Positions 17,243 through 25,384 of a DNA stretch of 64,000 bases are shown here, in pieces. This stretch comes from Pseudomonadales bacterium (GTDB lineage Bacteria > Pseudomonadota > Gammaproteobacteria > Pseudomonadales > Pseudohongiellaceae). The notes beneath the pieces are model-generated. The model had not been told where the DNA came from, did no database searches, and saw only the letters and a list, made by a program, of their open reading frames with translations. The DNA lies in assembly GCA_012103535.1 (NCBI GenBank), contig WLWQ01000003.1, forward strand, positions 310,001 through 374,000, given 5' to 3'. Position 1 is the first letter of the stretch, and every line of letters begins with the position of its first letter. Made by a program: the position numbers and the translations under genes.

Positions 17243-17917
17243 CTAGCTACCGTTCACAAAATCCTGGAGTTGAGTCGCCAAGCGGCTACAGGCATTCGCC
17301 TCAACTCGGGCTATTAGCGGAATGGGAACAACAAGTGCAGGCAGATAGGATTGTCCAGTGGCATCGGCATTTATTGTTCCAACGTTTCTTAACGAGCCGA
17401 CGTCCCAAACACGTGCATCGAAGTTAGCATCGTCTTCCCACGTGCCAAAACCGAAACACCCTGCACCGCCTGGACCAGCGGTGCAGGAAATTGAACCTGT
17501 GCGGCCGGAGGTTTCAGTGAAACCATCGACCCAAACTATGTAACGAATTCCGAAATCATTCATCTTGCGTGCGACCACGTCTTCCGCCATGAGCTGTTCC
17601 AAGTCCCGCGTTCGCAATGGTGCGGTACGGGGTTCGAACCAGGGAAACATCGCGTCGACAAATTCCTGCTCTGGAACCACCGATATGGCGTTTTCGCCAC
17701 GGTTCATGCGCTCTCCCACACACTCAACGAATTCTGATCTGGTCCCATAATCACTGGCCTGTCTGCGACCAAGGATTACTACTGATTCATCGCTCTCTAT
17801 GCCAGTTTCGCCCTGTCGAAATTCATCAACAGTAGTGCTCGTACAAGCAGTGAAAATACTCACTACGAAAAATGCTGCGCTAAGTTTAATTAGTTTTATT
17901 GTTGTAATAATTTTCAT
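17243..17917 (-). CDS. Predicted lipoprotein, unknown family
   Basis: A 224-residue protein with an N-terminal signal ending in the lipobox-like SIFTAC, so probably an envelope lipoprotein. The mature part begins in acidic residues and contains SVVILGRR, an EFVECVGERM cysteine, a paired SISCTAGPGGAGCFGFG segment and another cysteine near the C-terminus (ANACSRLATQL). The four mature cysteines could form disulfides. The ATG at 17917 is preferred over an upstream TTG at 17929. I do not recognise the family. It follows another lipoprotein gene by 26 bases, at the 3' end of the vWA gene block, and is likely co-transcribed with it. Confidence 0.7.
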   Translation of the reverse strand: MKIITTIKLIKLSAAFFVVSIFTACTSTTVDEFRQGETGIESDESVVILGRRQASDYGTRSEFVECVGERMNRGENAISVVPEQEFVDAMFPWFEPRTAPLRTRDLEQLMAEDVVARKMNDFGIRYIVWVDGFTETSGRTGSISCTAGPGGAGCFGFGTWEDDANFDARVWDVGSLRNVGTINADATGQSYLPALVVPIPLIARVEANACSRLATQLQDFVNGS

Positions 17918-17943
17918 AACGAACCTCAATCGAGCCCCTCTCT

Positions 17944-18570
17944 CTAAAGGTTACTTAACCAATCTCGCACTTCCGGTACTTGCGCGAAACTTAATGAAAA
18001 GCTGGAGGCAAGATCCCGTAACGCGACAACAGCAGCTTCGTTAATGCCGTCTTCTACTGAGCGGAATGTTTCGGTCGGTGTCTTTCCGTAGGATGTCAGT
18101 ACCCAATCTGCAATATAGTCACCTTCGGAGGTGAGTAATCGCATGTTGTACTTTATCCAGACTTCGTACACATCCAACTTGGTCTTTGCTGGAAGTGCAA
18201 GTTGGAACTCTTCGATGGCCGGAGCAAACACCGCGTCCACATTACGACTGGCAGCATCTTCCAAACTGGTTACCGGAATCACCTGATCAAACATAGCCGG
18301 TAACACCGCATCGAATAATTGCATGTGTGAGAGGCCGCTTTCGATGTTAATTTCTTCGCGTCCAGTCTCACTGTATTCCATATAGGCAAATTCACGCAGC
18401 GATTCGTCATAATAAACTGCAACCGACAGCGGAATTTTGTTGATATTTGGCGTAGGAAAATTACCTTGAATGACAACATTGCTGGCACCACAGGCAGATA
18501 GCAGCCCTGCTATAAACAGAACCGTTATTTTCCTGAGAATGCCGTTATTCGTTGCATTCAGTAATTTCAT
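17944..18570 (-). CDS. Predicted lipoprotein, unknown family
   Basis: A 208-residue protein with a lipoprotein signal (ITVLFIAGLLSAC, Cys27). The ATG at 18570 is chosen over in-frame starts at 18576 and 18600 because an AAGGA box lies seven bases upstream of it. The mature part (IPLSVAVYYDESL, then DAVFAPAIEEFQLALP and VYEVWIKYNMRLLTSEGD) resembles the general pattern of lipoproteins that carry a small alpha/beta domain facing the periplasm, but no family name is claimed. It lies 49 bases after the first-listed vWA gene (18620) and 26 before the next lipoprotein gene. Confidence 0.7.
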   Translation of the reverse strand: MKLLNATNNGILRKITVLFIAGLLSACGASNVVIQGNFPTPNINKIPLSVAVYYDESLREFAYMEYSETGREEINIESGLSHMQLFDAVLPAMFDQVIPVTSLEDAASRNVDAVFAPAIEEFQLALPAKTKLDVYEVWIKYNMRLLTSEGDYIADWVLTSYGKTPTETFRSVEDGINEAAVVALRDLASSFSLSFAQVPEVRDWLSNL

Positions 18571-18619
18571 CGCCATTTCCTTCAATAGTCTCAGTGCCAT
18601 CTAAATCTAAACCGGCAAA

Positions 18620-19630
18620 TCACTGATAATCGTTCAACCCTACAAATGTACCACCATTTCGCTGTGTCATCTCGCGCATTAGGGTGGAATATCGATAAAC
18701 GCTTTGCTGAAATCGCCTGGGACCCGCGAAAATCACCGGAAAGCCTATACCGTGAATACGCACTAATCGGTCCCCATTTTCGTCTTCGACATTGATCCGG
18801 TCTATGGTTTGCAGCACATTCTGGATGGAACCACCCGGCTGAAAATCGTCTCCGAGCACGTAAATACTGATTCTCTTGTCTTGTTCATAAAAGGTATCGA
18901 TGGCGCGAGTTACACCTTCTACCGGGCTGCTATTGCTATAGGGATTCCAACTTCTAAGGGTAGAGATGATTTGATTGCGCCGCCCCGGCGTATCTGGAAT
19001 CCATTCACCGCGGTAAGAATCGAACATGTAGTCGCCCATGTCATTCATCACCTGGATTCCCCTTACTTCGGGGTAGACGTTGAGTGTGTCCTGAATGACA
19101 CCCAACATTTTGTCCCAGCTAGGGTTTTGAAACATGCTGCCGGAAGTATCGATGACAAAGATAATGTATTCACTGTCTACCGGAACACCGCCAATGGCAT
19201 TGTTTTCAGGCGCACGCGTGTTAGCGAGCAAGCGCTGCATTTCTTCTGTTAACGATTGCTGTGCCAAAGCCAAGCGGCCAAATTCGTCGGTGGTTTCGTC
19301 GGATAATTCTCTTGTTGTGTTGTAACGACCCTCAACATCTTCCAGATCTCTGCGCAGGCGCGCGATGCGCTCTGTCATCGAGGAGAGTTGTTCATGCTTG
19401 GCGTTTAACTCGCGATTAAGAATCGTTGTCTCACCACGAATCTCAAAGAGCTGCTCCTGGAGTTCCTCAACCACACCTTCCGGCACAACGTCTTGCACAA
19501 TCTCCAGCGTAGTTGGAGTCGATGATTTGGTAATCATTAAGAGAATGATCATGGCACCAAAGCCACAGGACGCCACATCCAGGAAGGACACGGTGAATGA
19601 ATCAGTTTCTCTGTTTTTACGTCTGGCCAT
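18620..19630 (-). CDS. Membrane-anchored vWA-domain protein with ExbD/TolR-like helix (second of pair)
   Basis: A 336-residue bitopic protein. Residues 1-10 are basic, and a single membrane helix follows at about 14-34 with the motif SFLDVASCGFGAMIILLM, in which Asp18 sits where ExbD and TolR carry the proton-binding Asp. A coiled coil runs from about 50 to 135. The C-terminal vWA domain starts near 150, with the MIDAS motif DTSGS at 161-165, a Ser-rich NSSP segment in place of the usual Thr near 233, and an Asp in YVLGDDF near 261. It is 75 bases after its paralogue and 49 before a lipoprotein gene. A proton-driven partner of the TolQ-like protein is inferred. Confidence 0.82.
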   Translation of the reverse strand: MARRKNRETDSFTVSFLDVASCGFGAMIILLMITKSSTPTTLEIVQDVVPEGVVEELQEQLFEIRGETTILNRELNAKHEQLSSMTERIARLRRDLEDVEGRYNTTRELSDETTDEFGRLALAQQSLTEEMQRLLANTRAPENNAIGGVPVDSEYIIFVIDTSGSMFQNPSWDKMLGVIQDTLNVYPEVRGIQVMNDMGDYMFDSYRGEWIPDTPGRRNQIISTLRSWNPYSNSSPVEGVTRAIDTFYEQDKRISIYVLGDDFQPGGSIQNVLQTIDRINVEDENGDRLVRIHGIGFPVIFAGPRRFQQSVYRYSTLMREMTQRNGGTFVGLNDYQ

Positions 19631-19705
19631 CGATTCTACTCATTACACATGAGCCTTTATTAACATCTACTTAATACGAATAAATCTTCGCGATGGTCTA
19701 CTCGG

Positions 19706-20809
19706 TCAAGGCCAATCCTTGGAAGGCGATAAAAACGAACCCTTCGTATATTGTGCCAGCTGCCAGTATACGGCGGCCGCACTCGGATCTCCTTCTAATG
19801 GCATCAATACTATATTGACCGGAATTGTCTGAGGTAATTCCTCTACGGCATCTTCGAACAATTCCATACGGTCTGCAGGCGTTACCAATGGGCCCGATGC
19901 CCCTCTATCGTCCAGTGTAGGCAAGCCATCTGTAATAAGGAAAATATTATCTGGTCGCGGAGACATATTCGCGATAGCCCGGAATACCTGAGCCATATTG
20001 GTGCCATTATTAGGTACGATGTCTTTTACCGCTTCGATTGATTGGTTTAGCTGATCGCGATCAGCCACTTCCAACCAGATATCTTCGGTGCCAGCTAATA
20101 CGGTTTCGGTTTCAGTGCTGAAGTTCCAAATCTGATACTGACTGGTAATGGGTAATTGCGTACTAATCCAATCCACGGTATTGACAACACGTTGCCATTT
20201 TGGCGCACTGCGTTTACGCTCATCACTCATATTGCGGGTACGGATTATATTTACGATGGTGCTGTCCAGCATGCTGGCAGAGCTATCGATGAGAATTAGA
20301 ATGCGCTGGCCACCGAGAAACAATCCCGATAAGTACTGGCGATTACCATCACCGAGGAACTGGCGCACGCTATTGCCTTCCTGTTCGAAGGCGCTGGCCT
20401 GAAGACGAAGAACTTCTTGTTCGAGGGCTTCGATATCGGAACGCAATTTTGCAACGTCATCAACGGTCGCCATACTGCTATTCTCCAGTGCTGCCAGTTC
20501 CTGCAAAAAGGTATCGATCTGTTCCAGGATCTGGCGGGCAAGCCCCTCTGCGGTTACCACTTCAAAATCCACGTCGGATAAGGTATTGCGTATACGCACC
20601 AGACCCAGGGTTCCTTCGTCCACTTCTTCACGTAACAGGTTGATCTCGGCCATGAGTTCAGGGCTGGTTTCCTCCGGTGAAATGGTACTGGCGTGATCGA
20701 GAATCAGGAAGATCAAAATCACCGCACCAAAGCCACAGAACATGACATCCAAAAATGCCAGGCTTAAGGGATTTACTTTGCGACGATTTGATTTGCTGTT
20801 ACTAGCCAT
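19706..20809 (-). CDS. Membrane-anchored vWA-domain protein with ExbD/TolR-like helix (first of pair)
   Basis: A 367-residue bitopic protein. A basic N-terminus is followed by a membrane helix at about 16-37 with AFLDVMFCGFGAVILIFLI; Asp21 aligns with the proton-carrying Asp of ExbD (PFIDVMLVLL) and TolR. A coiled coil spans about 55-145. The vWA domain begins near 165 with a complete metal site: DSSAS at 175-179, Thr270 in NNGTNM and Asp294 in LITDG. The gene start overlaps the end of the Hsp70-like gene by eight bases, so translation is probably coupled. The shared helix motif with the neighbouring vWA protein suggests a duplicated or heteromeric stator subunit. The vWA fold is certain; proton coupling is inferred. 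Confidence 0.83.
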   Translation of the reverse strand: MASNSKSNRRKVNPLSLAFLDVMFCGFGAVILIFLILDHASTISPEETSPELMAEINLLREEVDEGTLGLVRIRNTLSDVDFEVVTAEGLARQILEQIDTFLQELAALENSSMATVDDVAKLRSDIEALEQEVLRLQASAFEQEGNSVRQFLGDGNRQYLSGLFLGGQRILILIDSSASMLDSTIVNIIRTRNMSDERKRSAPKWQRVVNTVDWISTQLPITSQYQIWNFSTETETVLAGTEDIWLEVADRDQLNQSIEAVKDIVPNNGTNMAQVFRAIANMSPRPDNIFLITDGLPTLDDRGASGPLVTPADRMELFEDAVEELPQTIPVNIVLMPLEGDPSAAAVYWQLAQYTKGSFLSPSKDWP

Positions 20810-22151
20810 TGCTTACCTGTATCAGACTAATTTCATCACCGTTTTTTACGTATCGAATTCGATCTCCCAGGTTCAGCATTTGCTCACCGGTTACTGGAAT
20901 ATCGTTCAAAAATACTTCTTGTTCCCCACTATTTAGATACACCCCATCGCTGCGTTTTTCAATGCGACCAAGTGACTCAGGCAGGTCTTTAATATTCATG
21001 ACAATAGCCTTTCCTGCTGACACGCTGCCGTTTACTGATACTTTGTTTTTTATTTCAATGTTGCCAATTGAAATAGCGCGATTGGAAAAGAGCACGTGAG
21101 TAGGGTTATCACTTTCTTCTTTCTGGCTTTGTTTGGCTTTTGCTTGCAGCCCGATTCCTGCAATCGGAAATTTATTGACGAGATGTATGCCCTCGGCAGA
21201 ACCCGTTATTAAATCGCGATACTCATGACAGGATTCATTTATCGAATGATCTTCGACAATTACAAAGTTCGTTATCTGATTTAGCGCCGCAGAAAAACCT
21301 GGCAATTCTGCTAGAGCCTTGCTTAATATTAACTGCGCATTGCTCTCGCTAGTAATGGAGTAAATCTGTTCGTTAATCTTTTTGTAATACTCATTCAAGT
21401 TAGTAATTAAGGTTTCCCGCGGTAGCTTAGCCGTATGTAACGCACTGGCACTTTTAAGCTCCAACTGTAAGGTTTTCTCCTGTGTATCTTGCAATAACCA
21501 ATTGGGTAATTCGTTATACAACTGTTGTTCAGATTCCGCATTGTGTTGGGGATTAAAACGACATTGTTGGATAAACATGTCGGTAGCAATCTGCATCATC
21601 AGATTCATAAAATTCTGATTGCCTACTCCCGGAATCTGCACAACACCTTCTGTTACTAAATGATCATCCGCAATTGCCAGTTTAGTTAGCACTACTTGAT
21701 GCAGCTGAATGTCGGCGAAAATAAAATGCTCGGCCTGGGCGCTGTTTACCGCCGCAGCGAGTGCAGAATCGACTACGCCAACAGTAGTAAACGGGCTTTG
21801 TTGGGCAAGACCAAGAAGGATAGCTAACTGTTGCCGGGTAAAGTTTCCAGGAACGGCGAAAATAACGTCTTTATTAATTTCGCCGACTTCTGCCAGGTGC
21901 ATTAACTGTGCATAGGCAAGGTCGGCGAAATGTCGGAATTTTTTCCCGTGTGAAATGGGTTCCAGGTTGAGGTCGTGCCAATACTTGTTAAAGCTGTTCG
22001 TGGGTTGTAATCGAGCTTGTTGCTCCGCGGTTTCACCGACTTCAAGATTGTCGTCCACCACCAAAGCGAACCCAGGGCTCTGTACGATGATGCCGCTTTC
22101 ATCACCGACTTTTATGCCACGGTCGTTTAGCTCAATTACTTTTAAGGTCAT
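20802..22151 (-). CDS. Hsp70-like protein with FHA-like C-terminal domain
   Basis: A 449-residue protein without signal peptide or membrane helix, so presumably cytosolic. Residues 95-140 read DVIFAVPGNFTRQQLAILLG and then TVGVVDSALAAA, the pattern of the Hsp70/actin-fold second subdomain. The usual first phosphate loop (GTTNS) is not present at the N-terminus, which instead reads VIELNDRGIKVGDESG, so ATP hydrolysis is doubtful. From about 355 a beta-rich segment (LGRIEKRSDGVYL, VFLNDIPVTG, LNLGDRIRY) resembles an FHA domain. It starts directly at the stop of the TolQ-like gene and overlaps the vWA gene, so a cytosolic adaptor of that complex is a fair inference. Confidence 0.65.
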   Translation of the reverse strand: MTLKVIELNDRGIKVGDESGIIVQSPGFALVVDDNLEVGETAEQQARLQPTNSFNKYWHDLNLEPISHGKKFRHFADLAYAQLMHLAEVGEINKDVIFAVPGNFTRQQLAILLGLAQQSPFTTVGVVDSALAAAVNSAQAEHFIFADIQLHQVVLTKLAIADDHLVTEGVVQIPGVGNQNFMNLMMQIATDMFIQQCRFNPQHNAESEQQLYNELPNWLLQDTQEKTLQLELKSASALHTAKLPRETLITNLNEYYKKINEQIYSITSESNAQLILSKALAELPGFSAALNQITNFVIVEDHSINESCHEYRDLITGSAEGIHLVNKFPIAGIGLQAKAKQSQKEESDNPTHVLFSNRAISIGNIEIKNKVSVNGSVSAGKAIVMNIKDLPESLGRIEKRSDGVYLNSGEQEVFLNDIPVTGEQMLNLGDRIRYVKNGDEISLIQVSNG

Positions 22152-22967
22152 TTACGCTGGCTCACCTTTGTCCGGTATTTGCAGGTGACGAATAAGCCGC
22201 TCGTCACAATAATTTTGACAATCCAAAACGAGACGGTCTTGTAACAATTGCAGTTGATGTAATAGGAACATTAAGAAAATGCTTACCACCAGAGCCACAA
22301 AGGTCGAATTAAAAGCTACCCCCAGGCTCTGGGTAACACCGGCGATATCCCCTGCAACGGCCTGATATGCTTGGCCCAACGCGGTTCCAATACCACGCAC
22401 AGTTCCCAGGAAGCCGATAGATGGGATGGCCCAGGCGATATACCTGACGATGCTAAGTTCCGTTTCCATGCGATCGGCTTCGGATTCACAGGTATCTTTG
22501 ATGATGGAAGACACTGCTTGAATGTTTTGGGTGCTCTGAAATCGATGTAATCCTGCTAGCAGTGCTCGCGGTAACAGGTACTCCCTTTCTTTCTCCGGCA
22601 ATGCCTGTACCGGCCTCGCGATATTACGAGAGTCTTCCGGCAAGATACTCATCCCGTCCTGCAGTTGTATTAGCGTTCGCTCCAATAAGTTTCGTTGACG
22701 CAGGGTATGTTGTGTTTTCATACCAATAAGGGTGACAGCCCACAAAAAGAAAATGATGCAAAATTCCTGTTCATAGTTTCGAAGAATAATGAAAACAGAA
22801 CGCTCCGGAACCATTTCTGGATTTTGTTCCTGCATGAGGGATTGCTGTGCTTGAATTAATTCTGCGTTTGGGCGAATTACAGTTACATAAGTGCCATGCA
22901 CTATGATGATTACTAAAATGAGTGCCGCTACTTGAAAGAGAGCTTCATACATCGAGCCTTGCTTCAT
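22152..22967 (-). CDS. MotA/TolQ/ExbB-family proton channel subunit
   Basis: A 271-residue inner-membrane protein with four predicted helices (about 10-31, 67-83, 172-196, 213-238). The two last helices carry the family signature: IPSIGFLGTVRGIGTAL, then GD and GVTQSLGVAFNSTFVALVV. The large cytosolic segment (85-170) lies between helices 2 and 3, as in MotA. The acidic residue found in ExbB/TolQ helix 3 is not seen at the aligned place, while Thr222 is kept. Such proteins form pentamers around a dimer of ExbD/TolR/MotB-type subunits. No ordinary ExbD is encoded here, but the two vWA proteins downstream have ExbD-like helices. Confidence 0.88.
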   Translation of the reverse strand: MKQGSMYEALFQVAALILVIIIVHGTYVTVIRPNAELIQAQQSLMQEQNPEMVPERSVFIILRNYEQEFCIIFFLWAVTLIGMKTQHTLRQRNLLERTLIQLQDGMSILPEDSRNIARPVQALPEKEREYLLPRALLAGLHRFQSTQNIQAVSSIIKDTCESEADRMETELSIVRYIAWAIPSIGFLGTVRGIGTALGQAYQAVAGDIAGVTQSLGVAFNSTFVALVVSIFLMFLLHQLQLLQDRLVLDCQNYCDERLIRHLQIPDKGEPA

Positions 22968-22996
22968 AAACTATTCCTTTTTATGCAACCGGAAAA

Positions 22997-23269
22997 CTAA
23001 ATATCAACCGGAAACGAAACACCTAAATCCTGGGAAATTTGTTCGGTTGGAATGAAGCGTGAGTTCGTTGAATCTTCTTCATCTACTTCACTATCTTCCA
23101 GGATCAATTCATTATTCTCAGCGGCGGCTAATTCTTCGGGGGTAAGCTCGGTGTCCAATACCTCTTGCTCGGCTTGGGCGTCTTGCTCAGTTTCTTCTGT
23201 TTGTGAGTCTTGCGCCCACACGCCTACTGCAAACACCAGGCTTAAAAAAAGTACTACTAATTTTCTCAT
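22997..23269 (-). CDS. Small acidic exported protein
   Basis: A 90-residue protein with a clear signal peptide (MRKLVVLFLSLVFAVGVWA, cleavage expected after residue 19). The mature 71 residues are very acidic (many Glu and Asp) and probably disordered, except for the tail SRFIPTEQISQDLGVSFPVDI at residues 70-90, which is more hydrophobic and looks like a short binding motif. No family is assigned. It lies 33 bases after the PEGA/SUMF1 gene and 29 before the TolQ-like gene on the same strand, so it is probably a periplasmic accessory of the same machine. Confidence 0.7.
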   Translation of the reverse strand: MRKLVVLFLSLVFAVGVWAQDSQTEETEQDAQAEQEVLDTELTPEELAAAENNELILEDSEVDEEDSTNSRFIPTEQISQDLGVSFPVDI

Positions 23270-23302
23270 TCTGTAGTCCTCTTGATGAGTACTCAGGAAT
23301 TA

Positions 23303-25384
23303 CTATTCCAGATAGCGGGCGACACGAAAGCCAACATCGTCACGGGGTTCTTCGCCAAAATCCCGAAATGACAATCTCATCTCGGTAACCGCGCCGTGCG
23401 CCCAACTGGATCCGCGAATAGTATGAAATTGTCCGAGTTCTGGTCCGACCGGATCGATCTCAACGCCAATGGCACCGACAGCACCATAATAGTCATGCAC
23501 CCATTCCGAAACGTTGCCGGCCATGTCAAATATGTCGTATTGATTAGCGACAAAAGACCCGACTGGTGCAGAGGCAAAATAATTGTCGTTGTAGTTGAAC
23601 ATGATTTGGCCGAGATAGTTTTGTGCTGTGACGTCGGCGAAATTTCCAGCATTTTCTGGTGGCGGCAATTGATCACCCCAGGGATATTTCAAGGTATTGC
23701 CACTGCCATCTGTTCTGGCTACCCAGGCCCACTCTGCTTCTGTTGGCATGCGATAGCCCGTTGCATCAGGGTTAAAAGCAATTATGTCTTCCCCTTCTAT
23801 TTCATAAAATGCGGGCAGACCTTCCTGTTCGCTCAGCCAATTGCAGTAGGCTGCAGCTTGCGCCCAACTTATTTGAACCACTGGTTGGTTTTCATTGTTT
23901 AAAGTGACACCTGACACTGTTCCTGAAGTATGGTCGGCATTAAACTGCCGATACTGCTCATTGGTAATTTCTCTAAAGCCAATATAAAAAGGTTTTTCTA
24001 ATTGAATGTCTCGCAAATTTTCATTAGGTCGTCGGCCAGCTTCTCTTCTCGATGCGCCCATCGTGTAAGCGCCCGGGTAAAACAGTTTTAGTTCTTGTCC
24101 GGCTGCAGTGGTAATGACCGGTCTTATTTGATCCAAGCGAGCCTGTTCAAGTGACTTCAATGAAACTCTGATGGCCTGATCTAATCCGGGCCGCGACGTA
24201 AACTCGGTGGTGTAAGGAACAAAACCATCCTTGCGAATTTCAATTTGCTGGCTGGCGGCCATTAGCTCAATGGTCTGATTGGCGATTCCCCTGAACTCTC
24301 CGTTTACGTAGAGTTCCGCATCTTCCGGTTGAGCGATAACACTGACACTCGCCAGTTCCGGCTCCAAACTTATGTTGAGCTCTCGCTCCTGGTTGGGTTC
24401 GGTGCGAATTGAAGTTCTACCGTCGAAGTAGCCAGTTCTGAAAAACGTGAGTTCGTGATTTTGATTCGGTGGAAGCGCCACTTCCAAGGGGGTAAGTCCT
24501 TTGTATTCACCGCCAATAGTCACTGAAGCACCGCTTGGATTGCTTCGAATAAACACCAGACCGTCAGCCGGTTCTAGCTCTACCGTGGGAACAGTGAAAT
24601 CTTCTCCGGCGATCACATCGAAATCTTCCTGCCAGGCTTTGTGCCCTGCTAGTTTTAAAGTCAGGTCGCGCCGGCCCTGAATAATCTCTGCATTTATTGG
24701 GGTAGTTCCAATTACTGTTCCATCTAAGAGAACGTCCGCCCCCGGGGGTGTTGTTGAAAAGCTGACCACCGCCCAGGCAGGCTCCAAGGTAGCCTGGTAG
24801 CGCTGCTCAACCTCTCGGCCTTCGATGTCGATGGCTTCGCCATAATCCAGGTAGCGATCCAGCGAAATGGTCATCTGATGTTCGCCTGGTTCAATCGGAA
24901 CATCGATTAGGGGCGTTTCACCTATATCAACTCCGTCGATCTGTACCCTCGCCCCAGCCAGATCAATAGTCGCTATAAAAACCTTGCCGGGAAGCCTGCG
25001 CATTTCGAACGGATGGGTTTGCGCCTGTTGCGTGTTTACCAGAAGTTGGGTTTCAGTATCGTGATAGCCTTCATTGGTAAGCCTAATGTCATAAGAGCCA
25101 GTACGAATTAAATAACGCTGGCCCAAGCGCACATGTAAGCCTCCGCTAATTTCGATTTGCGCTGTTATTGGAATAACTTCAACGGAGACTGACCTGGCGG
25201 TTAATACAAACCATCCAGAAATCCCAGAAACAATCAGAAAGGTTCCAACAACAAAATGAATCGGTTTGGGTTTAAATGTGACTCGTGGCCCTTTTTCTTC
25301 ATGGGGCGTAAAGTCAATTGGAATTATGGGATCAGCCGGCCCATTAACTTTATTAATGTCGTCGTCAATGCTGTCCACACTCAT
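23303..25384 (-). CDS. Bitopic PEGA-repeat protein with formylglycine-enzyme-like (SUMF1) domain
   Basis: A 693-residue inner-membrane protein. A cytosolic tail is followed by one helix (about 43-63) and four or five PEGA-type beta repeats, seen as VQIDGVDIGETPL, VLLDGTVIGTTPI, VTIGGEYKGLTPL and LYVNGEFRG (about 135-410). The last 260 residues form an FGE-sulfatase/SUMF1 fold with YRMPTEAEWAWVA, YPWGD, DMAGNVSEWV and IRGSSWAHG. The catalytic cysteines of true formylglycine-generating enzymes are absent from the IRGSSW region, so a structural or binding role is likely. The ATG at 25384 overlaps the stop of the TPR gene upstream (TGATG), implying coupled translation. Confidence 0.88.
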   Translation of the reverse strand: MSVDSIDDDINKVNGPADPIIPIDFTPHEEKGPRVTFKPKPIHFVVGTFLIVSGISGWFVLTARSVSVEVIPITAQIEISGGLHVRLGQRYLIRTGSYDIRLTNEGYHDTETQLLVNTQQAQTHPFEMRRLPGKVFIATIDLAGARVQIDGVDIGETPLIDVPIEPGEHQMTISLDRYLDYGEAIDIEGREVEQRYQATLEPAWAVVSFSTTPPGADVLLDGTVIGTTPINAEIIQGRRDLTLKLAGHKAWQEDFDVIAGEDFTVPTVELEPADGLVFIRSNPSGASVTIGGEYKGLTPLEVALPPNQNHELTFFRTGYFDGRTSIRTEPNQERELNISLEPELASVSVIAQPEDAELYVNGEFRGIANQTIELMAASQQIEIRKDGFVPYTTEFTSRPGLDQAIRVSLKSLEQARLDQIRPVITTAAGQELKLFYPGAYTMGASRREAGRRPNENLRDIQLEKPFYIGFREITNEQYRQFNADHTSGTVSGVTLNNENQPVVQISWAQAAAYCNWLSEQEGLPAFYEIEGEDIIAFNPDATGYRMPTEAEWAWVARTDGSGNTLKYPWGDQLPPPENAGNFADVTAQNYLGQIMFNYNDNYFASAPVGSFVANQYDIFDMAGNVSEWVHDYYGAVGAIGVEIDPVGPELGQFHTIRGSSWAHGAVTEMRLSFRDFGEEPRDDVGFRVARYLE

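Noticed and set aside
23303..25384. Active formylglycine-generating enzyme
   Set aside because: The FGE fold lacks the catalytic cysteines in the expected region, and no sulfatase gene is nearby.
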